Positions 16,917 through 24,942 of a stretch of DNA of 47,822 nucleotides are shown piece by piece (the stretch's first letter is position 1; every line of letters begins with the position of its first letter). A program made the translations under genes and the position numbers. The notes under the pieces were generated by a model. That model searched no databases. It worked only from the letters and a program-made list of their open reading frames with translations, and was not told where the DNA came from. Origin of the DNA: Rhodothermales bacterium (lineage in GTDB: Bacteria; Bacteroidota; Rhodothermia; Rhodothermales; Bin80); the NCBI GenBank assembly GCA_028278205.1, contig JANQES010000003.1:1-47822 (forward strand). The letters run 5' to 3'.

Positions 16917-17816
16917 TCAACCAAACCACCCCGAAAGATCGCGCCCGATCAGATCCTGAACCTTCAACACATCCTCCCGATAGACATCCATAAATTCCCG
17001 GCGCACCGCCTCGTCGAGCGAGGATTTGCGGGTGCGGATGCGTCTGAAAAGGAATCCCGTCGCTTTCTTCCGCACCGCGCCCGGCACCAGCTTTCGGGCG
17101 ATAGTCTTGAGCGCGTTGGGGCGCATCACCGTCTTGTGCAAGAGCGGGCTTTTGGGCATGCCATGCGACGGATTGTACCGCGCCTCCAGATCGGGCACAA
17201 AGCCGGCATCGACGTCGAGAAACCGGAAGACGTCGGCGAGCACGGCGCGGGGATCGGCGTTGTATTCTTCGAAAAGAAGAATCTTGATCCGGTCGCGCGG
17301 GAAGAGGTCGAAATAGCGGCGCAGGTTTTCGTAATAGAAACTGTGCCGGAAGCCGAAACACGCCAGCGGCTCTTGATCCCACGTCGCGACGGTTCGGGCT
17401 TTTTCTCTGAACAACGGCTCGAACGGGCGATAGGCCAGCACGCCGGCATTCATCATCATCATGTAATGCGAATGCGCTCGCTCTACGGGATGCCGCAGCA
17501 GGGCCATCAGCCGCGCCGCCGGGAGGGTCTCTTTGATGCGCGCAGGCGCCACGGCGCTGTGAAAATAACGCGGCGACGCCTCGCCGACAGCTTTTTCATC
17601 ACGAACGCCCTCGAACAAAGCCCGGTAGTCTTCCCAGTTGGTGATCCATTGCGGATTCCGGAAATCGACCTCCGGCTCGGCGCCGTCATACGAGAAAAAA
17701 TTGGGCTCTTTTTTGGGAGACATAAACACCTCAGGATGCGCCTTGAGGTGCTGATAGAGCGAGGTCGTCCCTGCTTTGGCGACGCCGATGACGAGGAAGG
17801 TGGGCAGGGTGCTCAT
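16917..17816 (-). CDS. Sulfotransferase (heparan-sulfotransferase-like)
   Basis: The 299-residue protein has LVIGVAKAGTTSLYQHLKAH and KKEPNFFSY (about residues 8-43), the phosphosulfate loop followed by the Lys/Glu strand of NDST/HS3ST-like enzymes. ALLRHPVERAHSHYMMMM (about 122-139) gives the 3'-phosphate site, and ILLFEEYNADP comes later. It is full length for the family. Its start overlaps the stop of the upstream sulfotransferase by four bases (17813-17816). The two share the same domain order but are clearly divergent in sequence, so they look like an old duplication with separate regiospecificity. Confidence 0.9.
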   Translation of the reverse strand: MSTLPTFLVIGVAKAGTTSLYQHLKAHPEVFMSPKKEPNFFSYDGAEPEVDFRNPQWITNWEDYRALFEGVRDEKAVGEASPRYFHSAVAPARIKETLPAARLMALLRHPVERAHSHYMMMMNAGVLAYRPFEPLFREKARTVATWDQEPLACFGFRHSFYYENLRRYFDLFPRDRIKILLFEEYNADPRAVLADVFRFLDVDAGFVPDLEARYNPSHGMPKSPLLHKTVMRPNALKTIARKLVPGAVRKKATGFLFRRIRTRKSSLDEAVRREFMDVYREDVLKVQDLIGRDLSGWFG

Positions 17817-18832
17817 GCTTCAGGCGTCGTGGAAAAATGCTCAGGGCGTGCCGGTTCCCGCGCGCCGGGTTGGGGCGCAGGGTCGTCGGGCGGGGCGTAG
17901 CCCCAGAGCGCCAGCAGATCGCGTCCGAGCAGCGCGCTGAGCTTTTCAACTTCGCCGCGATAGCGCGCTTTGAGTTCGGCGGCCAGCGCCGGGTCGAGGG
18001 TGTCTTTCGGGCGGGAGAGCCATTTTTTCTTGATGCGTCGCACCAGGGAGCGCCGCCGCCGTTCCGGGATCAGGCGCTTGAGCAGGGGCTTGAGCGGCGC
18101 AGCCCATCGTTCCCCCAAAATAACCCGTTGGAAGACACGCTGAAGGCGTTTCGAGCGGATGACCCGGCCCGGATTGTGGGTCTCAAACGCGGGTGTAAAA
18201 GAGGGATCGAGCCCCAGGAAGGCCAGCACGTCGCGGTAGATGCCTTCGTTGTCGCGCTTGAAATCGTCATAGATAATGATTTTGATCTGCGCGCGGTCGA
18301 AGCAGGCAAAGAAGCGTTCGAGTTGCTCGGCGTATTTGACGCGTTCGCTGTAATAGAGAAACTCGGGCAGCAGGCACCCGCGCGGGATCTTGCGACCCTG
18401 TTTGCGTTCCGACTCCAGCGCCAGCGCCTTGCGAAAATCGTTGACCCGCTCGCCCTCGACGACGGGATTTTTGCGCAGTTGCAGGTAATACGAATAAAGA
18501 AAATCCGCCGGTTCGCGCAGCACAAAAATCAGTTTAGCGGAAGGATCGAAGGCGTGGATGGCCTGCGCGGCCACCTTCGAGTAGAGATACCACGTGCTGG
18601 CCTCGCCGCAAAGCTGATCCGGCTGCGCTTCACGAAAAAGATCGAGGTAATCCGCTTCGGTCATGCGGGCGAAGGTGCGCTCCTCGCCGGCTTCGCGGAA
18701 GAAATCCTGGGCAAAATATTTCGGTTCTTTGGGCCGGCACATAAACACGGCGGGGTGCGCCTTCAGAAAACGCTGAAGCGCACTGGTGCCCCCTTTGGGG
18801 TTGCCGGCTATGAAGAAAGAGGGCCTGGGCAT
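17813..18832 (-). CDS. Sulfotransferase (heparan-sulfotransferase-like)
   Basis: This 339-residue protein has FIAGNPKGGTSALQRFLKAH and RPKEPKYFAQD (about residues 7-45), where the loop reads PKGGTS rather than PKSGTT. It has FVLREPADFLYSYYLQLR (about 104-121) as the 3'-phosphate-binding segment. An internal Arg/Lys-rich stretch near residues 240-265 is a plausible surface for an anionic polysaccharide. The family transfers sulfate from PAPS to glycans. It is translationally coupled to the next sulfotransferase. The upstream gap is a large repeat, so a promoter within or before that gap is likely. Confidence 0.88.
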   Translation of the reverse strand: MPRPSFFIAGNPKGGTSALQRFLKAHPAVFMCRPKEPKYFAQDFFREAGEERTFARMTEADYLDLFREAQPDQLCGEASTWYLYSKVAAQAIHAFDPSAKLIFVLREPADFLYSYYLQLRKNPVVEGERVNDFRKALALESERKQGRKIPRGCLLPEFLYYSERVKYAEQLERFFACFDRAQIKIIIYDDFKRDNEGIYRDVLAFLGLDPSFTPAFETHNPGRVIRSKRLQRVFQRVILGERWAAPLKPLLKRLIPERRRRSLVRRIKKKWLSRPKDTLDPALAAELKARYRGEVEKLSALLGRDLLALWGYAPPDDPAPQPGAREPARPEHFSTTPEA

Positions 18833-18844
18833 GTTTGTTTGATG

Positions 18845-19070
18845 AATCGGAGAGTCGGGGGGTCGGAGAGTCGGAGAATCAAGGATTGGGGGAAAAAGGA
18901 ATCGGGAAATCGAAAAGTCAAGAAATCAACTCCTCGTTCCCATGCTCTGCGTGGGAACGCAGCCTGAGACGTTCCTGCGTCTCCCTTTTGGACGCAGAGC
19001 GTCCAGATCTGCATTCCCACGGAGGACCGTGGGAACGAGTAAAATCCCGTCTTCTCCGGCTCTCCGACTC
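18845..19070. repeat. Nested palindrome: GAGTCGGAG shell around a GTTCCC/GGGAAC element (family H)
   Basis: Outer words of the GGAGAGTCGGAG type (18845-18885) pair with CTCCGGCTCTCCGACTC (19053-19070). The core, 18933-19040, is a distinct inverted repeat opening CTCGTTCCCATGCTCTG and closing GGACCGTGGGAACGAG, with inner arms CTGCGTGGGAACGCAG and GGACGCAGAGCGTCC. The right shell includes the stop codon of the sulfotransferase ending at 19069. Very similar cores are, from memory, widespread in unrelated bacterial genomes. Confidence 0.88.
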
Positions 19071-19923
19071 ATCCCTTCAGCGCTTTAACCGTGCGTCTGA
19101 GCGCACGCCGGACCGGGCGGGTGCGGGGGTGGATCAGAGAAAACACTGCGTTGAGCCGTTGGAACGTCTTGACGTCGGGGCCGCCGTCGGGGAGCAGGCG
19201 GGTTCGTTGCTCTTCAAAGAGGGCTTGCGCGTAATGGTAGAGTTCCAGGTCGAGTTCGTTGTATTGCCGGATCAGCTTCAGCACGTGGTCCGGGTGGCGG
19301 GGCCGGGTCGCGCGCAGGCGCCCGACGCGCCGGGCGACGTAGTAAAGCCGCCTGCGTTTCCAGCCGAAGGCCTCGCCCAGGAGCAGCAAACTCTCGTCGA
19401 AGCGCTCGGTCAGGCCGAAGGCGTCCATCCGGCGGAGGTTGGCTTTGGCGCTTTCGAGCAGTGCCTCGGTATACAGATCCGGAGACAGCGTGATCCCGTC
19501 GAGGTTGTGCTGCGCTTCTAAGCCGCCCAGGAACGCCGTCTGCACGTTGCAGGCGCGGCTGAGGTCTTGCCGCACGAACGTCTCCAGCGTCGTCGAAGGG
19601 TCGAGTTGGCCGCGTTGAATCTGGAAATAGTAGTGGGAGAGGACGCGGTCTACCGGGTTTCGCAGGAACGTGTAATGCACAGGCGGCGGGGCCTCGGCAA
19701 GGCGCTCGTAAAAGCCGAAGCCGATGTGCGAGACCACGGCTTTGAGCGGCGGCGGCTCGTGCAGGCGACGGCCCAGCGCTTCGAGGTGTTCGCGATGACG
19801 CCCCCGGATCGTCGCCATAAACACCCGTTTGCCGCCGTAGAGCCGCCACAAGATAGCGTGCATCGTGCTGCCGGCAGTCTTGGGGATATGTTCGAAAACG
19901 AGCAGGTCGCGGGCGCTATCCAT
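19069..19923 (-). CDS. Sulfotransferase family 2-like protein
   Basis: The 284-residue protein has VFEHIPKTAGSTMHAILW (about residues 9-26), the HIPKTAGxS phosphosulfate loop that defines the Sulfotransfer_2 (PF03567) family of carbohydrate sulfotransferases (chondroitin/heparan 2-O type). FLRNPVDRVLSHYYFQIQ (about 86-103) is the 3'-phosphate site. No transmembrane anchor is present, unlike animal Golgi homologues. The Arg-rich C-terminus is unremarkable. The stop codon TGA is formed within a GAGTCGG repeat word, so the true terminus may have been altered by the repeat. It follows the Wzx gene. Confidence 0.9.
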   Translation of the reverse strand: MDSARDLLVFEHIPKTAGSTMHAILWRLYGGKRVFMATIRGRHREHLEALGRRLHEPPPLKAVVSHIGFGFYERLAEAPPPVHYTFLRNPVDRVLSHYYFQIQRGQLDPSTTLETFVRQDLSRACNVQTAFLGGLEAQHNLDGITLSPDLYTEALLESAKANLRRMDAFGLTERFDESLLLLGEAFGWKRRRLYYVARRVGRLRATRPRHPDHVLKLIRQYNELDLELYHYAQALFEEQRTRLLPDGGPDVKTFQRLNAVFSLIHPRTRPVRRALRRTVKALKG

Positions 19924-19930
19924 ACAGTTG

Positions 19931-20100
19931 AGAAAGGGGGAAAGGGAGAGAGGGGGAAAGGGAGAGGATCAGGAATGTCTAACTTCGAAGGTCGCGTGTC
20001 CCACGAGCGAAGCGACTGGCCGAAGGAAAATGATTTGTTTTGCAACTCGAAATTCGTCAATCAAGATCCCCCTTTCCCCCTCTCTCCCTTTCCCCCTTTC
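19931..20100. repeat. Purine/pyrimidine palindrome (family B)
   Basis: The G/A arm 19931-19968 (GAAAGGGGGAAAGGGAGAG and so on) pairs with the C/T arm 20065-20100 over about 35 bp with few mismatches. The loop, about 95 bp, contains weaker inverted words (ACTTCGAAGGTCG and AACTCGAAATTCG). It fills most of the gap between Wzx and the sulfotransferase. Confidence 0.88.
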
Positions 20101-20157
20101 GTCTTGAGTGCTTAAATCTGAGCAGAACGACCGGAACAGGGAAAACGCTCTAAGATG

Positions 20158-21648
20158 TCACAAAACCGGCTCCTTGAAGCGGCTCATCACTTTCTCTCCG
20201 ACGCGCATCAGGTACTGCTGCGCGCGCTCTTTCAACCAGACCGGCGCGGCCAGCCAGGCCACGCCCAGGTAGACCACCGAGGTCACGGCAGCCGAGCCCA
20301 GCGCCTGCACGGCCAGCGGCATCTCCACCATCTGCACCCCCAGCCCGACGCCGATCGAGACGAGCACCGGAAGGATGACCCAGGCGGTGGGGCCGAGGAT
20401 TCGTTTGATGGCGCCCTTGCTCAAGCCCCGGAGCAACCAGGGGATGGTCAGCAGCAACGCGACGATGAAGGCCACCGGCACGCCGTAGAAGCCGATGACA
20501 AACACAAGCCCCACGCCGAGGCCGAGGCTGATCACCGTGTTGACGAGCGTCATCTGCGTGGTGAAGCGGATGCGCCCGAGGCCGTTGAGGGCCGTCTTGG
20601 TGCTGCCGCTGACGGCGTTGAGGCCCATCAAGAACCCGGCGAGCATCAACACCGGCACCGCCGGCAGCCACTTGTCGGTGTAGATCCAGCGCGTCAGGTC
20701 GTAGCCGGCCACGATCAGCACCGAAAACCACAGCCCGCTGATGGCCAGAAAGTAGACCTGATACCGCGACAGCACACGCTCGACCTCTTTCTGGTTGTCT
20801 TGCAGGCGAGAAAAGTGCGGAAACGAAACCCGGATGACGTTCTGAAAAAGCCGCAGCGGCTTGCGCCCGTTGCTGGTGCCCCACATCAAAAACCCGACGG
20901 CGTCCGGCCCGATGAACGAGGCCACGAGCGTCGGCGTCAGCCACGTCTTGGCTTTGTTGACGATGCGCTGGAACTGATACGGCAGGCCGAAGCGCAAGAT
21001 CTCACGCGCGATCTCTCTATCGTACGCCAGGCGCACTTTCCAGGGCGCGGCGCTGTAGACGAGCGTGGTGCCCAGCACGCCGGTAGCCAGCACCGCCCAG
21101 ACGAGGCTCCAGATGCCGAAGCCCATCACGGCCAGCACGACGGCCACGAGCTGATAACTCAACCGCTCGACCACCTCGATCATCGCCAGGCGTTTGAAGT
21201 CGAGCCGGCGTTCGAGTTGCAGCGCGCTCATCGACCGCCAGGTTTTCAGGTAGAGGTTGAAGGCCATCGCCCGCACCAGCCAGATCAACACGTCGGGCGC
21301 CTTGGGATAGAAGCCGGCCAGCAGCGGCGCGGCCACCCACAAGATCACCACCACGGCTGTCACGAGCACCTGCTGCACCGTGAAGCCTACGTTCAGGTCG
21401 AGATCGGAGAGTTCTTTTTTACGCTGGATGAGCGACGGCGCCAGCCCGCAGTCGCCGAGCAAGGCGAGGGTGTTGACGAGGAACGTGGTGATGCCGAAGA
21501 GGCCAAAGTCGGTGGGGTCGAGTACCCGCGCGAGCACCACGCCGCCGGCGAAGGTAAGCACCAGCAAGACCCCCTCGCGCAAGAGCAACTGCCGGATGCC
21601 CTTCTTCGCGCGCCGGTTTACGTCATGTGTCGATTCGGCTCCTTCCAT
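20158..21648 (-). CDS. wzx: Polysaccharide flippase (Wzx/MATE-like)
   Basis: The 496-residue protein has about 12-14 predicted membrane segments evenly spread, with short loops, matching the polysaccharide-transport (PST/Wzx) branch of the MOP exporter superfamily. The N-terminus has a short cytoplasmic basic stretch (RRAKKGIRQ) before the first helix, as in lipopolysaccharide biosynthesis proteins of the RfbX/WzxC type. It should flip undecaprenyl-diphosphate-linked repeat units across the inner membrane. It sits between the Wzc/SLBB export genes and the sulfotransferase run, as expected for a Wzx/Wzy pathway. If sulfation is cytoplasmic, this flippase must accept sulfated units. Confidence 0.88.
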   Translation of the reverse strand: MEGAESTHDVNRRAKKGIRQLLLREGVLLVLTFAGGVVLARVLDPTDFGLFGITTFLVNTLALLGDCGLAPSLIQRKKELSDLDLNVGFTVQQVLVTAVVVILWVAAPLLAGFYPKAPDVLIWLVRAMAFNLYLKTWRSMSALQLERRLDFKRLAMIEVVERLSYQLVAVVLAVMGFGIWSLVWAVLATGVLGTTLVYSAAPWKVRLAYDREIAREILRFGLPYQFQRIVNKAKTWLTPTLVASFIGPDAVGFLMWGTSNGRKPLRLFQNVIRVSFPHFSRLQDNQKEVERVLSRYQVYFLAISGLWFSVLIVAGYDLTRWIYTDKWLPAVPVLMLAGFLMGLNAVSGSTKTALNGLGRIRFTTQMTLVNTVISLGLGVGLVFVIGFYGVPVAFIVALLLTIPWLLRGLSKGAIKRILGPTAWVILPVLVSIGVGLGVQMVEMPLAVQALGSAAVTSVVYLGVAWLAAPVWLKERAQQYLMRVGEKVMSRFKEPVL

Positions 21649-21657
21649 TTGATTTGC

Positions 21658-21750
21658 TGTGGAATGGCGCAGGGTAATGCTCTCTTTTCATTATTAAAAT
21701 GACAAAGAGCTTTAGCCTGCATATTCCACAAGAACTACCCGATTTGGTCT
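21658..21750. repeat. Hairpin sharing layers with family G
   Basis: The arm GTGGAATGGCGCAGGGTAA... pairs with ...TTAGCCTGCATATTCCAC around a short ATTATTAAAAT loop. An unpaired TACCCGATTT word follows at about 21737. The same words (TGTGGAA-GCAGG and AAATCGGGTA) appear in order at 4260-4302, so this is a simpler member of that layered family. Confidence 0.8.
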
Positions 21751-21768
21751 AAAAATGACGAAAGCCGC

Positions 21769-22275
21769 TTATTCGGCGATCTTGGTGACGCGGAGCACCA
21801 ACAGCGTGAGCGTAGCCAGCCCGCCCAGCACAGTGATCCCGTCGCGCCAATCAAACGTTCGGTTGATGACAGTGTCGACTTTTAGCAGGTCTTCGTCCTG
21901 CAGGCTGGGATAGGCCGTCACGCCCGTCGTCAGATCTACGAGCGGCGCTTCGAAGATGACCGACAGCGACGTTTCGGTTTTGCGTGTGAGCACGACGGTG
22001 GTGTAGAGCCGCTCGTTGCTGCGGCGGAGGCGGTCGCTCGGGCCGCCGGCCAGCGAGAGCAGTTCGAGCATGTCGGTGCCGGCCTGCACTTCGTAGCGTC
22101 CCGGCGCATCGACGTTGCCCCAGACGCTTATGCGCATCGTGGCCTGCCCCGGCTCGACGTAGCGGAAGAACGCCACGCGGCGCGAGTCCGGCTCGTCCAC
22201 CTGGGCGTAGCTCAGGCCGGGTGCCGCGAGCAGGCACGCCGCCAGGATTGCAAAGAGCTTTCCGTATCGGATCAT
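21769..22275 (-). CDS. Short SLBB-domain polysaccharide export protein
   Basis: The start at 22275 (MIRYGKLFAILAACLLAAPG) opens a signal peptide with likely cleavage after SYA at about residue 24. The open frame upstream only adds residues overlapping the Wzc gene. The 168-residue product has a VWGNVDAPGRYEV...TDMLELLSLAGGP segment (about 53-85), the core of an SLBB (ubiquitin-like) domain. A hydrophobic C-terminal helix, ITVLGGLATLTLLVLRV, follows. A normal Wza is about twice as long and begins with a Poly_export (PES) domain, which is missing here. It probably links Wzc to an export pore encoded elsewhere. The gene lies 10 bp downstream of Wzc. Confidence 0.8.
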   Translation of the reverse strand: MIRYGKLFAILAACLLAAPGLSYAQVDEPDSRRVAFFRYVEPGQATMRISVWGNVDAPGRYEVQAGTDMLELLSLAGGPSDRLRRSNERLYTTVVLTRKTETSLSVIFEAPLVDLTTGVTAYPSLQDEDLLKVDTVINRTFDWRDGITVLGGLATLTLLVLRVTKIAE

Positions 22276-22285
22276 CGGTGTTTTT

Positions 22286-24658
22286 TCAGAGGCTACTGGC
22301 AGAACGTTTCTTGAACAAGCCTTTCTTGGGCGCCGCGTCGTCGTAGCCGTAGCGATAGCGGTAGCCGTCGCCGTAGCCGTAGTCATAGCCGAAGCCGGAC
22401 GAGCCGCGCGAGTCGAAGCGGTTGAGCACAGCGCCGATGAGCGGCGCGCCGACGTTTTCGATCAACTCGCGCGTCCGGTTCACGGCCACCTGATTGGTTT
22501 GCCCGGCGGCCACGACGATCACCGTGGCATCGCACTGGGTCGAGAGCAAGATGCTGTCGGTAGCCAGCAGCACCGGGGCCGTATCGAAGATGACCACGTC
22601 GAAGCGTTGCTTGAGTTGTTCGAGCAGCGAGCGCATGCGTTTCGAGCCCAGAAGTTCGGCGGGGTTGGGCACGGCGCGGCCTGCCGGCAGCGCGTAGAGC
22701 CCATCGACGCCCGTGCCCAGCGAGTCGAGGTCGATCTTGGCATCGCCCAGCAGGATGTCGGCCAGGCCGGGCGTGCGGGGCATCCCCAGGATCATGTGCC
22801 CGCGTGGCCGGCGCAAATCGGCATCGACGTAGAGCGTCCGCCGGCCAGACTTCGCAATGGTCACGGCGAGGTTGGTCGAGGTGACGGTCTTGCCTTCTTT
22901 AGGCAGCGCGCTGGTGATGACAATGGTCTCGATGACGGTGTCGAGCCGGCTAAACTGCAAGCTGGTATGAATGCCGCGATAGCATTCGGTGATGGGCGAG
23001 AGCGGGTTGAGCAGCGTCAGCAGCGAGGTGCTCCAGGTGCGCCCGTCGACGTCCACGTGTTCTTTTTTGTTGAACAACGTCTTGATGACCCGGTCGAAGC
23101 GCGGCACCAGCCCCACCACGTCGAGGCCGGCTTTGGTCAGATCGTCGGGCCGGTAGATGCGATGATCGACGGCCTGCCGCAGAAACGCCAGCCCGATGCC
23201 GAAGGCCAGGCCCACCAGCATCCCCAGCAAAATATTGAGCTTTTTCTGAGGCCGGACGGGCCTTTTGGGCACCAGCGCCTCCCGGACGATCTCGACGTAG
23301 CCCAGTTCGGATTCTTCGGCGACGCGGGCTTCCTGCGCCTTCTCGCCCAGCACCAGATAGATCTGCTCGATGGCCTGCTTCTCGCGTTCTAGCTGTGCGT
23401 ATTGCATCGATTTGCGCGGCAGGTCGCGTTGGCGCGTCTCGTATTTCGCCACGCGTTGTTGCAACGCGTCGAGCTTGGCCTCCAACCCCCGGATCGTGAT
23501 GTTTTTTTCGACGATCTGCCGCTTGAGGTTGGCTACGTAAGAGAGGCCCTGCCCGCCCACGGTCACGTCGGCCACGCCGAGAGCCAGCATCTCGTTGACG
23601 TACTCGCGCGAGAGTTGATCGAGCACTGGCTGGAACTGCTGGATCTTGGAGATAATCTCGGCCAGGTCGGGGTTGGACGCTTCGTTGCCCCGGAGTGAGG
23701 GGTCGTTGGCGTAGAATTCGTTGGCCTGCGCTTCGAGATCGGCCAGGCGTTTTTGCAACGAGCCGATTTCGTTTTCGACGCCCGAGGCGATGCGCGAGGC
23801 CAGCCCCGGCTCGATGCGGTCGAGTTCGGTCACGAGGGCGTCGAGCGAGGCGCGGGCCAGGCCTAGTTCCACACTCGCCTCGCCGATCTGGGTGTCGATT
23901 TCGGCCACGCGGCGCACCAGCAGGCTGCCTTCGGTGTCGAGCGAGACGACGCCCTCCTGCTTCATGAACGCTTCCAGGCGTGCCTCTGTCGAATCGAGGG
24001 CCGATCGATACCGGGCTTCCTGTTCGCGCAGGAATTCCCGCGAGGCGGTGATGCTGGCCCGGCTCGACTCCTGATTTCGTTTCTGATATTCCTCGGCGTA
24101 GAAGTTGGCGATCAGGGAGGCTTCTTTGGCCACGGGGCTCTTGGCCCGGATGCGGATCATGCTCACCCGGTTGGCGACGGGGATGAACTGCACCCGTTTG
24201 TCGAGCACCACACGGGCTACATCTTCCACCGGCAGCGCCCGGCCTTCGCGGTCGAGGAGCACCGGCAACGGCTCGCCGGTTTTGGGCACGATGGCCGCCT
24301 CCATCAGGCGCTCGGCCACGCGTTCGGCCAGCGAGAGCGACTGTTTGAGGATCTCGATCTCGGTCAGCACACCGAGGCCTTCGACGTCGATCGCGATGTC
24401 TTCGAGGCCGGAGGTTTGCTGGTTGTGGACGAGCAGCACACTGCGGGCTTCAAATTCGGGTTCGGTCGTAAAGGCATAGACGACCGCGCCCATCGTGCAG
24501 AGCCAGAACACCGTCAGGATGATCCACTTGCCCCGGCGCACTGCGTTGAAGATCTCCAACAGGTTGAGCTGGTTGTCCTGCGGCTCTTTGCGATAGGCCG
24601 CCCGGCGGGGCGTGCTTCGCCTCGGCTGCGGGCCGGGTTGTGACGACGCGTGATTCAT
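22286..24658 (-). CDS. Wzc-like polysaccharide co-polymerase/BY-kinase
   Basis: The product is 790 residues from ATG 24658. An in-frame ATG at 24721 would add 21. It has an N-terminal Wzz domain with a first membrane helix (about 50-70), a long periplasmic coiled-coil region, a second helix (about 490-510, preceded by a PxxP-type RPVRPQKK segment) and a cytoplasmic BY-kinase domain. Walker A is ALPKEGKTVTS with K590, Walker A' is LYVDADLRRPRG and Walker B is VVIFDTAPVL. The C-terminal tail has seven tyrosines within FGYDYGYGDGYRYRYGYDD, the expected autophosphorylation cluster. It controls chain length and export through phosphorylation cycles. No Wzb-type phosphatase is in the window. Confidence 0.93.
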   Translation of the reverse strand: MNHASSQPGPQPRRSTPRRAAYRKEPQDNQLNLLEIFNAVRRGKWIILTVFWLCTMGAVVYAFTTEPEFEARSVLLVHNQQTSGLEDIAIDVEGLGVLTEIEILKQSLSLAERVAERLMEAAIVPKTGEPLPVLLDREGRALPVEDVARVVLDKRVQFIPVANRVSMIRIRAKSPVAKEASLIANFYAEEYQKRNQESSRASITASREFLREQEARYRSALDSTEARLEAFMKQEGVVSLDTEGSLLVRRVAEIDTQIGEASVELGLARASLDALVTELDRIEPGLASRIASGVENEIGSLQKRLADLEAQANEFYANDPSLRGNEASNPDLAEIISKIQQFQPVLDQLSREYVNEMLALGVADVTVGGQGLSYVANLKRQIVEKNITIRGLEAKLDALQQRVAKYETRQRDLPRKSMQYAQLEREKQAIEQIYLVLGEKAQEARVAEESELGYVEIVREALVPKRPVRPQKKLNILLGMLVGLAFGIGLAFLRQAVDHRIYRPDDLTKAGLDVVGLVPRFDRVIKTLFNKKEHVDVDGRTWSTSLLTLLNPLSPITECYRGIHTSLQFSRLDTVIETIVITSALPKEGKTVTSTNLAVTIAKSGRRTLYVDADLRRPRGHMILGMPRTPGLADILLGDAKIDLDSLGTGVDGLYALPAGRAVPNPAELLGSKRMRSLLEQLKQRFDVVIFDTAPVLLATDSILLSTQCDATVIVVAAGQTNQVAVNRTRELIENVGAPLIGAVLNRFDSRGSSGFGYDYGYGDGYRYRYGYDDAAPKKGLFKKRSASSL

Positions 24659-24725
24659 AGCAGAGAGGAGGGATTGAGCGGCATCGTATTGCGTTCTGGC
24701 GTGGTCGCGGGCCTGAGACATTAAA

Positions 24726-24904
24726 AATACGACAAAAAGCGTCGGATAGCGCTCTTTGCCGTGTTGACCTGGACCAAAGAACCCCTCCCTTGAGGGAGGT
24801 GGGCTCGCCGCAGGCGAGGTCGGAGGGTGTAAATGCAGGCCTGAAGACACCCCCAGTCGCTGTGCGACAGCCCCCTCAAGGGGGCGGTTTGCTCTCGTCA
24901 TCAA
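24726..24904. repeat. Composite palindrome (family G variant)
   Basis: The outer words AGCGCTCTTTGCCGTGTTGAC (left, near 24749) and ATCAACACGGCAAAAAGCG (right, running into the hairpin at 24905) enclose inner pairs CCCCTCCCTTGAGGGAGG (near 24782) and CCCCCTCAAGGGGGC (near 24873). Short self-palindromes such as CTCGCCGCAGGCGAG and GTCGCTGTGCGAC also lie inside. It fills the gap between the sugar transferase and Wzc genes. Confidence 0.82.
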
Positions 24905-24942
24905 CACGGCAAAAAGCGTCCTCAGCAGGCGTCTTTGCCGTG
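24905..24942 (-). terminator. Hairpin spanning the stop codon of the sugar-transferase gene
   Basis: CACGGCAAAAAGCGTC pairs with GGCGTCTTTGCCGTG across a 7-nt loop, and the stop codon (24922-24924) sits at the loop. The right arm is coding sequence. It could attenuate or terminate transcription before Wzc, or it may be just the repeat arm matching the gene end. Confidence 0.5.

Noticed and set aside
20155..21702. Long plus-strand frame opposite Wzx
   Set aside because: The minus strand gives a regular multi-helix flippase. The plus-strand product is hydrophilic and low in complexity.
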